Of a stretch of 64,000 nucleotides of DNA, positions 17,175-25,937 are shown one piece after another. The notes under the pieces are model-generated. The model worked only from the letters and a program-made list of their open reading frames with translations, had not been told where the DNA came from and searched no databases. Source of the stretch: Microbacterium yannicii PS01. GTDB lineage: Bacteria; Actinomycetota; Actinomycetes; Actinomycetales; Microbacteriaceae. Every line of letters begins with the position of its first letter. Position 1 is the stretch's first letter. The DNA is taken from positions 1 through 64,000 of the forward strand of contig NZ_CAJF01000015.1 of assembly GCF_000304335.1 (NCBI RefSeq). The letters run 5' to 3'. Position numbers and translations under genes: made by a program.

Positions 17175-17837
17175 ATGACTGCATCCGCACCGCGCGTGGC
17201 GTTCCTGCACACCGGGGCGGTCGTCATCCCGCCCGTGATGGAGCTTGCCGGCCAGCATCTGGCGGGCACGGCCACGGTCAACTACCTCGACGACAAGATC
17301 GTCGCGGATCTCGGCGACGCCGAGCGAGCGGCATCCGTTCCCGAGCGCCTCACCGATCTCGTGAGAGCGGCGCAGAGCGCGGGGGCCGACGTCGTCATGC
17401 TGACGTGCTCGTCGATCTCGCACTTCGCCGCTCCGGTCGGCGAGGCGGTGGGCATTCCGGTGCTGCGCATCGATGAGGCGATGGCGGATGCCGCGGTGCA
17501 GGCCGGCGACCGCGTTGCCGTGCTCGCGACCCTCCCCACGACGCTGACGCCGACGCTCGGGCTCATCCGCGAGCGGGCAGAACTGGCGGGCCGTTCACCT
17601 CAGATCGCGAGCGAAGTCGTCGACGGCGCCTTCGCCGCGGTGTCGGGGGGAGACCGCGACACCCACGACAAGCTGGTCGCCGCGGCGATCGAGCGCCTCG
17701 CGGCCGAGGCCGACGTGGTCGTGCTGGCGCAGGCGTCCATGGCGAGCGCCGCCTCGGTGGCTCGCGTGGACGTTCCGGTGCTCACGAGCCTGGAGCCCGG
17801 CATCCGTCGCCTGAGCGAAGCCGTCGCCGCGCTCTAG
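17175..17837 (+). CDS. Asp/Glu/hydantoin racemase superfamily enzyme with a single catalytic Cys
   Basis: The 220-residue protein has the two-domain racemase fold. Racemases of this family use two cysteines; the first is present (MLTCSS, Cys78), but the equivalent of the second in the C-terminal half reads VVVLAQASMAS with no Cys. One-cysteine relatives include arylmalonate decarboxylase and maleate isomerase-like enzymes, so decarboxylation or isomerisation of a dicarboxylic or branched sugar acid is more likely than amino-acid racemisation. It is last in the importer operon, 5 bases after the permease, and its stop overlaps the convergent SorC gene by 4 bases at a CTAG palindrome. Confidence 0.82.
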   Translation: MTASAPRVAFLHTGAVVIPPVMELAGQHLAGTATVNYLDDKIVADLGDAERAASVPERLTDLVRAAQSAGADVVMLTCSSISHFAAPVGEAVGIPVLRIDEAMADAAVQAGDRVAVLATLPTTLTPTLGLIRERAELAGRSPQIASEVVDGAFAAVSGGDRDTHDKLVAAAIERLAAEADVVVLAQASMASAASVARVDVPVLTSLEPGIRRLSEAVAAL

Positions 17838-18814
17838 GAGCGCGCGGCGAGCGCCTCGGCGGACCGCAGGTCGGTCACGAGTGTCGTGACGAGCCCGCCG
17901 GCGAGCGCACCGTGGATCGCCTCGAGCTTGCGCGCACCGCCCGCGATGCCGACGCGGCGGGGGATGCTCATCAGGTTCTCGACCGGGATGGCGATGATGC
18001 GGTCGTCGAGCTCACCGCGCACGAGGGTGCCGTCGGCGCGGAAGATGCGGTGGCAGATGTCGCCGACGGCGCCCTGGGCGAGGAGGCCTTCGCGCTCCTC
18101 CGCCGCGAACGCGTTGCCGCTGGTGGCCAGCACGTCGGAGGGCTCGATGCTGCCGATGCCCATGATCGCCATCGTCAGCTCGCTCCAGTGCCGCGTCACC
18201 TCCTGCATGGACGGGTCGCGCAGCAAGCTGTCGCGGATCGCCGGATCGGCGACGACTCCGGGGGCCTGAACGTACACGGGCTCGGCGCCCAGCATGCGCG
18301 CGAGTTCGCCGAGGATGCGGTTGGAGTGGCTCTGAGCCTCGGGAGCGCCCACGCCGCCCAGCAGCTGCACCACCTCGGTCGCACCGCGAACCGTGAAGGG
18401 GCGCATGCGGTCGACCATCGCGAGGATCGTCTGGCTCCATGACGAGACGCCGATGCGGTCGCCGCCCGAGAGGGTGGCTTCGAGGTACGCGGCGGCGCCC
18501 GCGCCGATCGAGGCGAGCAGCTCGGCTTCGTCGGCGTCGGTGTCGACGTCGACGATGACCGCCTCGGCAAGGCCGTAGGCATCTTCCAGCTGCTCTTCGA
18601 GCTCGGCGTAGACGCCCGGGGCGACGGTCACGATGGTGCGGACGATCCCCACGGACTCGGCACGCTTGAGCAGACGCGAGACCTTCGCCTGTGAGATATT
18701 GAGCGCAGAAGCGATATCCGCCTGGCGGACGCCGCGCTCGTGGTACATGCGCGCGACCTTGGTGAGCAGGCGCACCTGCCCGTCGACGGGCCGGGTGTAG
18801 CGGGTCAGTGACAC
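17834..18814 (-). CDS. SorC/DeoR-type sugar-binding transcriptional regulator
   Basis: This 326-residue regulator has an N-terminal helix-turn-helix (RQADIASALNISQAKVSRLLKRAE, about 30-53) and a large sugar-phosphate-binding domain (about 70-320) related to phosphosugar isomerases, with the family segments QLLGGVG and GEIDDRI-like GELDDRIIAIP. SorC proteins respond to phosphorylated sugars, here possibly the product of the DUF1537 kinase. GTG at 18814 with GGAG upstream is the start. It most likely controls the divergent GH127-RLP-kinase and importer operons next to it, through the element repeated at 13846 and 18864. Confidence 0.88.
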   Translation of the reverse strand: MSLTRYTRPVDGQVRLLTKVARMYHERGVRQADIASALNISQAKVSRLLKRAESVGIVRTIVTVAPGVYAELEEQLEDAYGLAEAVIVDVDTDADEAELLASIGAGAAAYLEATLSGGDRIGVSSWSQTILAMVDRMRPFTVRGATEVVQLLGGVGAPEAQSHSNRILGELARMLGAEPVYVQAPGVVADPAIRDSLLRDPSMQEVTRHWSELTMAIMGIGSIEPSDVLATSGNAFAAEEREGLLAQGAVGDICHRIFRADGTLVRGELDDRIIAIPVENLMSIPRRVGIAGGARKLEAIHGALAGGLVTTLVTDLRSAEALAARS

Positions 18815-18863
18815 GGAGACTCCGATCAGGGCGACTCCGATTGAGGATTCGCTAACGAAAGGA

Positions 18864-18879
18864 TATTCACTTCACGCTC
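18864..18879 (-). promoter_or_regulatory. Second copy of the shared regulatory element
   Basis: The minus strand reads GAGCGTGAAGTGAATA, matching 14 of 16 bases of the element at 13846-13861. It lies about 50 bases upstream of the SorC-regulator start codon, where an autoregulatory site would be expected. Confidence 0.5.
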
Positions 18880-18977
18880 CGAGGGCTAGGGGGCTGATGA
18901 ATCGCCGTCGCCCCCGCTTCGCCGATGACCGGGTCGTGCGCCGCTACGCTCGGGGCGCAACGGACATTGGGGGTCTC

Positions 18978-19448
18978 GTGTACTTCGTTTTCGTTCTCGC
19001 CACGACCGTCGTCGCGCCGCTGGTCTCGGGCTTCATCCACGGCACGGCCGCTGACTGGGCCGATGGCCCGCTGTTCTACTTCGGGCTCTGGTGGGTGTTC
19101 TGGGGGATCGGCGTGCGCCTGTTCGCCGCCGGTATCAGTCAGATCGCTCGCCCGCGCTTCACCAGCAAGAACATCCTCGGGATCGACGCCCCGCAGGCCG
19201 ATCAGGTCGTCCAGGAGCTCGGCTTCGCGAACACCGCGATCGGTGCGGCGGGGCTCGTCAGCGGCCTCGTCCCGGCATGGGCGCCAGCGATCGGCTTCGT
19301 CGGCGGAGTCTTCCTGGTCCTCGCCGCACTCCGGCACACGCCCAAGATGAACAAGAACGCCAAGGAGTGGACCGCGCTGCTCACCGACTATCTCGTCGGC
19401 ATCATCGCTCTGGCGTTCGCGATCACATCGCTGCTCACCGCCGGGTAG
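18978..19448 (+). CDS. Small four-helix membrane protein of unknown function
   Basis: About 156 residues with four hydrophobic helices (roughly 1-20, 34-58, 78-106, 130-152 from the GTG start). The reading frame is open from 18897, but I prefer GTG at 18978, which has GGGGG at the right distance and starts directly in the first helix; TACGCT at 18952 could be a -10. I recognise no named family; the size and topology resemble DUF4345-like proteins. It ends 13 bases from the convergent TPR gene. Confidence 0.65.
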   Translation: MYFVFVLATTVVAPLVSGFIHGTAADWADGPLFYFGLWWVFWGIGVRLFAAGISQIARPRFTSKNILGIDAPQADQVVQELGFANTAIGAAGLVSGLVPAWAPAIGFVGGVFLVLAALRHTPKMNKNAKEWTALLTDYLVGIIALAFAITSLLTAG

Positions 19449-19461
19449 GCGGCGTGTGCCC

Positions 19462-20316
19462 TCAGCCTGTGCCGTGGGCAGGGTGCTCGCTGTGGTCTTC
19501 GACGTCCGGCTCGGCGCGCAACGCGTCGGCGATCGGCTCCTCGGGGCGCGGTGGAACCGTCTCGTCGGCTTCGAGCTCGGGAATGCTCGGCTCGTCCGGG
19601 AGAGGAACGTGGTGCTCGGGCGAGTGCTGTTCGTCTGTGGTCACGGCAGTCCTTTCGGCGGATGGAATGGGGGACGGATTCCTTGCGGTCTCGCTGCTTC
19701 CAGCGGCGGCATCCCTCGCCTGTGCGACGGCTTCGTCGGCCCACAGCACCTGCTGGGGCGTGCCCCAGCGGATCGCGGCGTCTCGGGCTGCCTCGAAGTG
19801 CGCGATGGCGTCCGCGCGTCGGCCGGCGTCGAGGTCGGCCCAGCCGGCGTTGTTGTGCAGAGAGACTCGCCAGCGAAGCGTCCGCGGATCGTCGGACGTC
19901 TCCAGGGCACGGAGTGCCGCGTCGGTCCACGTCTCGGACTGCTCGGGCTCGGCGATGGCGAGCATGTGCAGTGCGTCGACCTGCAGAAAGACCAGGCCGT
20001 CCGCCGAGGCGGCGTCGGCGGCGGCGAGGAAGTACGCCACTGCGGCGTCGGGGCGCCCGGCCGAGGTGCGCAACCGGCCCCGTTCGAGGGCCGTGCGTGC
20101 GGCGACGGCCGCGCTCTCGATCGAGACCGCGTCGAGCACGGCGTCGGCGTCGTCGAAGCGCTCCTGCAGCCCCAGCGCGCGGGCGATCTGCGTCTCCAGC
20201 TCGGCGCGCGTCGCCGGGTCGGTCGCGGCCTCTCGCGCGCCGCGAAGTCGGGCCTCCGAACCGACGGGGTCGGCGAAGTCCCACAGCTCATCGAGCAGGA
20301 TCTGGCTCACGCTCAC
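19462..20316 (-). CDS. Tetratricopeptide-like repeat protein
   Basis: The 284-residue product is rich in Ala-containing helical pairs typical of TPR folds (for example residues 60-100 and 150-200: GWADLDAGRRADAIAHFEAARDAA), then a disordered acidic/proline tail of about 80 residues. It may be a scaffold or adaptor; no catalytic motif is seen. The start GTG at 20316 is preceded by TAGGAT six bases upstream, the arrangement of a leaderless transcript. It is separated by 26 bases from the sulfatase gene upstream and may be co-transcribed with it. Confidence 0.7.
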   Translation of the reverse strand: MSVSQILLDELWDFADPVGSEARLRGAREAATDPATRAELETQIARALGLQERFDDADAVLDAVSIESAAVAARTALERGRLRTSAGRPDAAVAYFLAAADAASADGLVFLQVDALHMLAIAEPEQSETWTDAALRALETSDDPRTLRWRVSLHNNAGWADLDAGRRADAIAHFEAARDAAIRWGTPQQVLWADEAVAQARDAAAGSSETARNPSPIPSAERTAVTTDEQHSPEHHVPLPDEPSIPELEADETVPPRPEEPIADALRAEPDVEDHSEHPAHGTG

Positions 20317-20342
20317 GTCCGCATCCTAGGTCGCGCCCGCGC

Positions 20343-21998
20343 TCACCGGCTGAACGCCTCGACGAAGCGGTCGCGGAACTCGTCCATCCGCCAGACGGGT
20401 GCGGCTGTCGAGGGATGGACGCCTTCCTCCCAGCTCCACGATGAGATCGCGGCGAGCACCGCGCTGTCCTTCGCGATGATCGTGACCGGTACCTCGGGGC
20501 CGGCGTCCGGGCCGCTCACGATGCGCGCGGGCTGGTGATCGCCGAGGATCACCAGCACCAGGTCGTCCTGATCGAACGTCTCGAGGTACGAGAAGATGCT
20601 GGCGAGCGAGTACTCCACCGAGTCGGCGTAGAGATCGCGCACCCGTTGCGGGTCGGTCCATGCCGCGACCGGCGCCTCGCCGTCGCCCACCTGTGGTGCG
20701 AACACCGAACCGTCGCCGAGCTTCTCCCACGGCACCAGACGGGGCAACGGCGTCCAGGGCGTGTGCGACGAGACGAGATCGATCTCGGCCATGACGGGTC
20801 GGGGCTCGGCAGCCAACTGGTCGTGGAAGACCTGCAAGGTGTACTGGTCGGGCACCCGGGCGTAGCCGAAGGCGGGGCCGCGGTAGCCCATGCTGCGGGA
20901 GTCGAGCACCGTGTCGAAGCCGTAGAACGACTCGCCGGCATCCCAGTCGCGGACGTTCGAGGGGACGACTGCCATCGTCTGCCACCCCGCCGCACCGAAC
21001 GCGCCGGTCAGGGTCTCGCGATCCTGCGCGAGCAGCCAGTCGTGCGTGCGCGGCGAGTCCACCCACAGGCCGCTCTGCAGCGTCGCGTGCGCCAGCCAGC
21101 TGACCCCGCCGAACGTGGGCGACGAGAGGAACGCGCTCTGCGCCGAGTATCCGTGGCGGGCCAGTGTCTCCGCACCCTCGTCGAGCGTGCGCGCGATGCC
21201 GCCCGTGAACGCTGACGGCTCGACGGCCACGCGGCCGTAGCTCTCGACGAAGACGATGGCCACGTCCGTGCCGGCGAGGGCGGACATCAGGTGCGCGGGG
21301 GGCGCGGTAGCCAGCGGGTCCGACTGCAGGGCGCGTTCGAACGCCTGCTGCTCCTGAACGCTGGCGACCGCGCGTGCTGACGAGGCGACCAGCATCTCGC
21401 CGGTGCGGGATGCCGCGACGGGCGTGCCGGGGACGATCTGGGCGTTCACGAGCGAGCACACGATCCACGCGCCGGCGACGACGGCGACCATTGCGCGACC
21501 GCGTCGCCCTGCGTCTCGAGCTTCGTCTCGAGCGGTACGGGCGATACGCAGCGCCGCTGCGGCCAGGACCACGCCGATGCCCACGACGAGCGCGCCGGCG
21601 AGGAGCAGGACCGAGACAGCGCCGACGGCACCCAGTGTGTCCTGTACGACGCCGTAGGCGTCGAGAAGGGCGACGCCGTCTTCGGCGAGGTCGAACGGCC
21701 GGTCGATCGTGGCGCGGAAGGCGAGATCGAGCGACGCGAGGACGACCGCAGCCACCACCGCGGCAGCGAAGAGCGCCGCGGCGAGCGTCCGCATCGACGG
21801 CCGCATGAGCGTCGCGAGCACGAGGAGGATGACCAGAGACTCCGCGGGAACCGCAAGCAGGGCCGTCGGGCTGCCGGTGCTCAGCGCCCCGGGAGCGAGG
21901 GGCACCGCGAGAAGCGTCGCGCAGGCGAGGAGGGTGAGCGCCCCTCTGCCGCCGGCGCCGTCGCGGCTTTCGATCCCGACCTCACGCCGTCGGATCAT
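20343..21998 (-). CDS. Membrane sulfatase / phosphoglycerol-transferase-like protein (alkaline phosphatase superfamily)
   Basis: The 551-residue protein has about five N-terminal membrane helices (to about residue 190) and an extracytoplasmic LtaS-like sulfatase domain. Metal and nucleophile motifs are visible: AIVFVESYG (about 246), SPTFGGVSWL with the likely nucleophile Thr (about 293), and LVILGDHQP (about 490). Relatives transfer phosphoglycerol or phosphoethanolamine from phospholipids, or hydrolyse sulfate esters, on the outer face. It overlaps the RibD-like gene by 17 bases, so it belongs to the coupled operon that starts at 26911, where it could decorate the exported product. Confidence 0.82.
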   Translation of the reverse strand: MIRRREVGIESRDGAGGRGALTLLACATLLAVPLAPGALSTGSPTALLAVPAESLVILLVLATLMRPSMRTLAAALFAAAVVAAVVLASLDLAFRATIDRPFDLAEDGVALLDAYGVVQDTLGAVGAVSVLLLAGALVVGIGVVLAAAALRIARTARDEARDAGRRGRAMVAVVAGAWIVCSLVNAQIVPGTPVAASRTGEMLVASSARAVASVQEQQAFERALQSDPLATAPPAHLMSALAGTDVAIVFVESYGRVAVEPSAFTGGIARTLDEGAETLARHGYSAQSAFLSSPTFGGVSWLAHATLQSGLWVDSPRTHDWLLAQDRETLTGAFGAAGWQTMAVVPSNVRDWDAGESFYGFDTVLDSRSMGYRGPAFGYARVPDQYTLQVFHDQLAAEPRPVMAEIDLVSSHTPWTPLPRLVPWEKLGDGSVFAPQVGDGEAPVAAWTDPQRVRDLYADSVEYSLASIFSYLETFDQDDLVLVILGDHQPARIVSGPDAGPEVPVTIIAKDSAVLAAISSWSWEEGVHPSTAAPVWRMDEFRDRFVEAFSR

Positions 21999-22743
21999 CG
22001 TGCGCGCTCACCCGGTCCCCGGCCGCGGTCCTGCCGTCGACATGGGAGAACGGCGTGCCCGACGGGCAGCGCTCCGAGAGGGCGTAGCGAAGCAGCACCA
22101 CGTCGCCGATCCGTCGCGTGTCGGCCAGACGCGCCCGCCGTGTCGCCGTCCACGGGAACGCGCCTGCCTCGACGAATCGGGGGGCACGCGACTCGCCGAC
22201 GAAGAAGGGTGCGATCACCAGCTGCAGCTCATCGGCGATGCCTTCGCGAAGAAACTGTGTGTGCAGGCGCCCGCCGCCCTCGACCATCAGTCTCTTCACA
22301 CCGCGTTGGGCGAGGTCCTCCGCCACGTCGTGCATCGTCACGAGGTCGCTGAGAGCCACCACGGTGGCGTGGTCGCCGAGGAGGGACGCGATGCGAGGCG
22401 CCTCACCGCGCGGGCAGTAGACGAGCTTGTCGATGTCTCCCGCGGTGAAGAACGACGAGGCGGCCGGCAGATCGCCGGTCGCTGTCACGGTGACCTTCAC
22501 CGGAGAAGCGCTCCGCCCGTCTGCGATGCGCTTCAGCTGGCGATCGGCGCTGCGTACCAGCAGCCGGGGATCGTCACGCCGGACGGTCGAGGCCCCGACC
22601 ATGATCGCGTCGCTCTCTGCGCGCAGCTGGTCGACCCGGTCGAAGTCCTCGGCGTTCGACATCGCCAGTCGGCGCGGTGCCTCGGTGTCGAGGTAGCCGT
22701 CGATCGACATCGCGCAGCTCAGGACGATGTACGGAAGGGTCAT
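21982..22743 (-). CDS. RibD C-terminal / dihydrofolate-reductase-like reductase
   Basis: The 253-residue protein is a stand-alone RibD_C (PF01872) reductase, a family that reduces pyrimidine or pterin intermediates with NADPH. Motifs are SIDGYLD (about residue 14), DAIMVGASTVRRDDPRL (about 47-63) and the nucleotide-binding LMVEGGGRLHTQFL (about 163). The deaminase half of bifunctional RibD is missing, so it is not a full riboflavin enzyme. ATG at 22743 overlaps the upstream stop (ATGA). In this operon, with a pterin-synthase-fold protein, it is the likely reductive step on a heterocyclic intermediate. Confidence 0.85.
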   Translation of the reverse strand: MTLPYIVLSCAMSIDGYLDTEAPRRLAMSNAEDFDRVDQLRAESDAIMVGASTVRRDDPRLLVRSADRQLKRIADGRSASPVKVTVTATGDLPAASSFFTAGDIDKLVYCPRGEAPRIASLLGDHATVVALSDLVTMHDVAEDLAQRGVKRLMVEGGGRLHTQFLREGIADELQLVIAPFFVGESRAPRFVEAGAFPWTATRRARLADTRRIGDVVLLRYALSERCPSGTPFSHVDGRTAAGDRVSAHDDPTA

Positions 22744-23702
22744 GGTGCCGCGCGCCTTCCTGAAGCGGCCATGCCCTCGCCGCCCCGCAGGAGCGAGGCG
22801 GCTATGACGAGAGCGCCCGGCGCGAGAGCGATGAGCGACAGCACGCCGTACGCGGTGGCGGCAGCGATCCCGGCCGCAGCACCCAGGCCCGCTGCGCCGA
22901 ACGCGAAGGCGGCGGCCGCCTCGCGGGGCCCCCATCCGCCGAAGCTCAGGGGGATCGACGACGCGAGCACCGCGATCACTGCCGCGACCATCATCTCTCC
23001 GGAGGAGGCGGGCACTCCTACGGCGGCGCAGGCGACGAGGAAGGTGGCGACATGCGCGGCCAGGACGACGACGGATGCCGCGACCACACGCAGCACGGTT
23101 CCCACGGTCGCGAAAGCTCCGCGCAGAATGCCCAGCTCGCGGTGAAGGGCGTCTCGTGCCCGACGGCTCGCCAGCGCGACTCCGATCGCCACGAGGACGA
23201 CTCCGACCATCAGCGCCATGGCGGGAGCGTAGGCCGAGAACCCGATCGACGCCACCACGGCCACGGCCAGCACGAGCTGGACCGCCTGCCCCGCCGCGCG
23301 CTCAGCGGCGACGGCGCGCGCCGCCTGAGCGAGACGCACCTGACTGCGCCCGTGCGACACCGCTCTGTCGACGTCGCCGATCACGCCACCGGGCAGCACG
23401 GAGTTCAGGAACTGCGAGCGATAGTAGGCGGCGACCGACTCCTTCCAGCCGAGACGCAGTCCGAGGCGGCGAGCCAGGACCCTCCACCGCCAGGCGGCCG
23501 CCCCCGTCGCCGCCGCCGCGAGCAGGATCGCCGCCGCGATGGCCGGAGGCGACACCGCCGCGATCCCACGGACGAAGGGTTCGGCACCGGCCACGGCGAC
23601 GATCGCCCCGAGCAGCGCGATGCCGACAGCCGCCTTGATCCACGGCCGCCATAGCGGCGCTGCCCGCACCCACCCGCGGGCCGAAGCGGTCACGGCGCTC
23701 AC
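22740..23702 (-). CDS. LPG synthase/UPF0104-type integral membrane protein (flippase-like)
   Basis: About 320 residues with some eight hydrophobic helices and the family segments YYRSQFLNSVLPGGVIGDVDRA (about 95-116) and SIPLSFGGWGPREAAAAFAF (about 250-269), which match the UPF0104/lysylphosphatidylglycerol-synthase membrane domain. Such domains translocate or modify lipids. There is no aminoacyl-transferase domain, so it is more likely a lipid transporter than a lysyl-PG synthase. The GTG start at 23702 overlaps the methyltransferase stop (GTGA); extension further upstream would overlap that gene in another frame and is rejected. Confidence 0.83.
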   Translation of the reverse strand: MSAVTASARGWVRAAPLWRPWIKAAVGIALLGAIVAVAGAEPFVRGIAAVSPPAIAAAILLAAAATGAAAWRWRVLARRLGLRLGWKESVAAYYRSQFLNSVLPGGVIGDVDRAVSHGRSQVRLAQAARAVAAERAAGQAVQLVLAVAVVASIGFSAYAPAMALMVGVVLVAIGVALASRRARDALHRELGILRGAFATVGTVLRVVAASVVVLAAHVATFLVACAAVGVPASSGEMMVAAVIAVLASSIPLSFGGWGPREAAAAFAFGAAGLGAAAGIAAATAYGVLSLIALAPGALVIAASLLRGGEGMAASGRRAAP

Positions 23703-24511
23703 GGCGGCCACGCCAGGAAGTCGATGTGCTCCACGATGACCCGCAGCTCTCCGGCCGCGATCTGCGCTGCACGTTGCCGGGCGTACTCCGCGGCCCACTC
23801 CCGGAGTGCTGGTCGCTGCGCGACCGCGGCCGCGAGCCAGCCGTGCATCCACTCCGAGACCAGGGCACGGTCGCCACCCGCCAGTCGCCAGTGCGAGTCC
23901 GCCACGCTCACCGACCACCCGGCGGACCGGAACAGGTCGGCTGCGACGGCAGGGGCATCGGGCCCGAGCAGGCGCCGGCCCTCGACCGTGCGCCGCTGGT
24001 GATCGTTGAAGGAGGCCGCGAACAACCTGTCGCCGGGATCCACCGGGTCGAGCAGCACCTGCCCCGTCACCGACAGCGCGAACAGCGCGGGCGCCCCGGC
24101 GTCGATGCAGGCCGCGACGATGGCCGAGATCTCATCGGCGGAGAGGACGTCGAGGAGCGCGGAGGCGGTGACGAGCGATGCGCCGTCCAGATCGCGGCCG
24201 CGCAGCGCCCCGAGCTCGCCGGGTCGTGTGCGCACCGTGATCGACGCTCCGTCCCGATCGTGTAGATCGGCGCTCGCCGCGTGCTGCAGGAGCGCGTCGT
24301 TCCAGTCGTGCAGCACCCACGTCTGGGGTCCGGGAAGCAGCGGAGCCAGCCACCGCGGCATCGACCCGGTTCCGGAGCCGAGATCGTGGATCGTCACCGG
24401 AGGGCGCAGCATCCGCCCCGCCTGCGCGACGAGCGCGTGTGATCGCGAGCCGGCGTCGGCAGCCTCCCGCAGGGTCAGCCAGTCGGCCGACACGGGGATC
24501 ACGGCGCTCAT
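23699..24511 (-). CDS. Class I SAM-dependent methyltransferase
   Basis: The 270-residue protein has the SAM-binding motif I HDLGSGTGSMPRWLAP (about residues 42-57) and motif II around WVLHDWND. It should methylate a small molecule or lipid-linked intermediate of the operon; the acceptor atom is not evident. ATG at 24511 overlaps the glycosyltransferase stop (ATGA) and its own stop overlaps the flippase-like start (GTGA), so it is locked into the translation series. It has no membrane helix and should be cytoplasmic. Confidence 0.85.
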   Translation of the reverse strand: MSAVIPVSADWLTLREAADAGSRSHALVAQAGRMLRPPVTIHDLGSGTGSMPRWLAPLLPGPQTWVLHDWNDALLQHAASADLHDRDGASITVRTRPGELGALRGRDLDGASLVTASALLDVLSADEISAIVAACIDAGAPALFALSVTGQVLLDPVDPGDRLFAASFNDHQRRTVEGRRLLGPDAPAVAADLFRSAGWSVSVADSHWRLAGGDRALVSEWMHGWLAAAVAQRPALREWAAEYARQRAAQIAAGELRVIVEHIDFLAWPP

Positions 24512-25545
24512 CGCAGCCCCGCGAGCGCCGAGTGGATGTCACGCGCGGTGTCGCTCCAGCGTCTGCGGCTCGGAGCGGCGCGTCTGGCGGCAGCCGACAT
24601 CTCGGCGCGGCGCGCGGGATCCTCGAGCCACTCTCGCAGCGCAGAGGCGAGGGCTTCCCCGTCCTGCGGCGGCACGAGCATGACCGCCTCTGGCGGCTGC
24701 GCCGCTTCGGGGATGCCTCCGACGTCGCTCGCGATGACAGGGATGCCGCGGCTGAGAGCGTCGGCGACCGCGATCCCGTAGCTCTCCGTGCGCGAGGGAG
24801 CGACCAGGACGTCCGCGGCTGAGTAAGCCTGTCCGAGTTCTCGCGCGTCCAGCACGCCCGTCCAGTTGATGCGGCGCGACAGCCCGGCCGCCGTCGCGTC
24901 GGCGGCGGTCCGCTCGGCGAAGGCGCGATCGGTGGTCACCGACCCGGCGAACGTGCAGGTCCACGTGGGGTTCGTGCTGAGATCGGCGAGGGCCTCGACC
25001 AGCGTGTCCTGGCCCTTGTGCGAGGCGACGACACCGACGCACAGCAGCGACCCGCCTGTGGAGGATCCCGCCGCCGGGGGTGCTTCGTCCGAGCCGGGAG
25101 TCGCCACGACGATGCGTTCGGGCCGCGCGAGCTCGTGCCGCGCGAGCTCTCCTCGGAGCCACTCGCTCGTGGCGATGACGCGATGCGCGCGTGCGAGAGC
25201 GCGGCGCTCGCCGTCGATCGCGTGCGGGTCGGAGTCGTCGAATGCCCCTGCCGCCATGTGCGCGAGCACGATGATGCGAAGCCGCCCGGCAGCGGCCTCG
25301 ATCGAAGACGGCGCGCGCGTCGCGATCAGACCGTCCACCAGCACCAGGTCGCCGTCCGGTGCAGCCTCGAGCGGATCCGGTCGCCGGGAGGAGCCGACGC
25401 TCGTCGGCAGGACGTGCACATCCCAGCCGAGGCTGCGCAGCTCTCCGCTCACGCGCTGGTCGTAGACGTTGCCCCCGCTCACGCGCTGGGGGTCGTCGAA
25501 ACCCTCGGGGACGACGAACCAGACGGTGGAGTCGGGTGCGGTCAC
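24508..25545 (-). CDS. Glycosyltransferase family 4 (GT-B)
   Basis: The 345-residue protein has a GT-B fold: N-terminal acceptor domain with GGNVYDQRV (about 22), a donor domain beginning at [20 protein letters not shown] (about 180), and the nucleotide-sugar site [16 protein letters not shown], where the second Glu of the usual EX7E motif is Asp. It should be a retaining transferase using an NDP-sugar. GTG at 25545 overlaps the stop of the PTPS-like gene; the acceptor is probably the product of the upstream heterocycle enzymes or a lipid, which is inference. Confidence 0.87.
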   Translation of the reverse strand: MTAPDSTVWFVVPEGFDDPQRVSGGNVYDQRVSGELRSLGWDVHVLPTSVGSSRRPDPLEAAPDGDLVLVDGLIATRAPSSIEAAAGRLRIIVLAHMAAGAFDDSDPHAIDGERRALARAHRVIATSEWLRGELARHELARPERIVVATPGSDEAPPAAGSSTGGSLLCVGVVASHKGQDTLVEALADLSTNPTWTCTFAGSVTTDRAFAERTAADATAAGLSRRINWTGVLDARELGQAYSAADVLVAPSRTESYGIAVADALSRGIPVIASDVGGIPEAAQPPEAVMLVPPQDGEALASALREWLEDPARRAEMSAAARRAAPSRRRWSDTARDIHSALAGLR

Positions 25546-25937
25546 AGGTCCACCTCGAACGAGGCCCACGCGATGTGCGACTCGCGCAGCGTCACCACGA
25601 TGCCGGTGAGATGCCCTCCGCCGAGCTCATCGGCGTGAACCGCCTGCACGAGACGCTCGGCGATCACGCTGCACAGACGCTCGGTCGTCGTGTTGACGCC
25701 GGCGAACTCCGGCTCATCATCGAGGTTCCGATACGAGAGGACGGAGAGGATGCCGCGCAGCGCGTCCGATGCGCGTCCGATGTCGACCACCACCCCGTCG
25801 GGGTCCAGCGAGCCGGCACGGAAGGTCGCATCCACGACGTACGTCGCGCCGTGGAGTCGCTGAGCCGGTCCGAACGCCTCGCCGGTGAGGCTGTGGGCGA
25901 TCATCATGTGGTCTCGAACGGTGACCGAGTAGGTCAT
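25542..25937 (-). CDS. 6-pyruvoyl-tetrahydropterin synthase / QueD fold protein lacking key catalytic residues
   Basis: This 131-residue protein has the PTPS/QueD (T-fold) pattern: AHSL with His15, LHGA with His29, LDD at 72-74, TTTERL at 83-88 and E119. In active enzymes the motif is CxxLHGH; here the Cys is Ala25 and the third zinc His is Ala31, and the His of LDH is Asp74. Only two of three zinc ligands remain and two of the three catalytic residues are lost, so it probably does not make 6-carboxy- or pyruvoyl-tetrahydropterin. Start ATG at 25937 and the stop both overlap neighbours by 4 bases, so it is central to the operon. Confidence 0.82.
   Translation of the reverse strand: MTYSVTVRDHMMIAHSLTGEAFGPAQRLHGATYVVDATFRAGSLDPDGVVVDIGRASDALRGILSVLSYRNLDDEPEFAGVNTTTERLCSVIAERLVQAVHADELGGGHLTGIVVTLRESHIAWASFEVDL

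Noticed and set aside
23703..23918. Flippase-like gene starting at 23918
   Set aside because: The added residues lie within the methyltransferase gene; the GTG at 23702 makes a GTGA overlap consistent with the rest of the operon.
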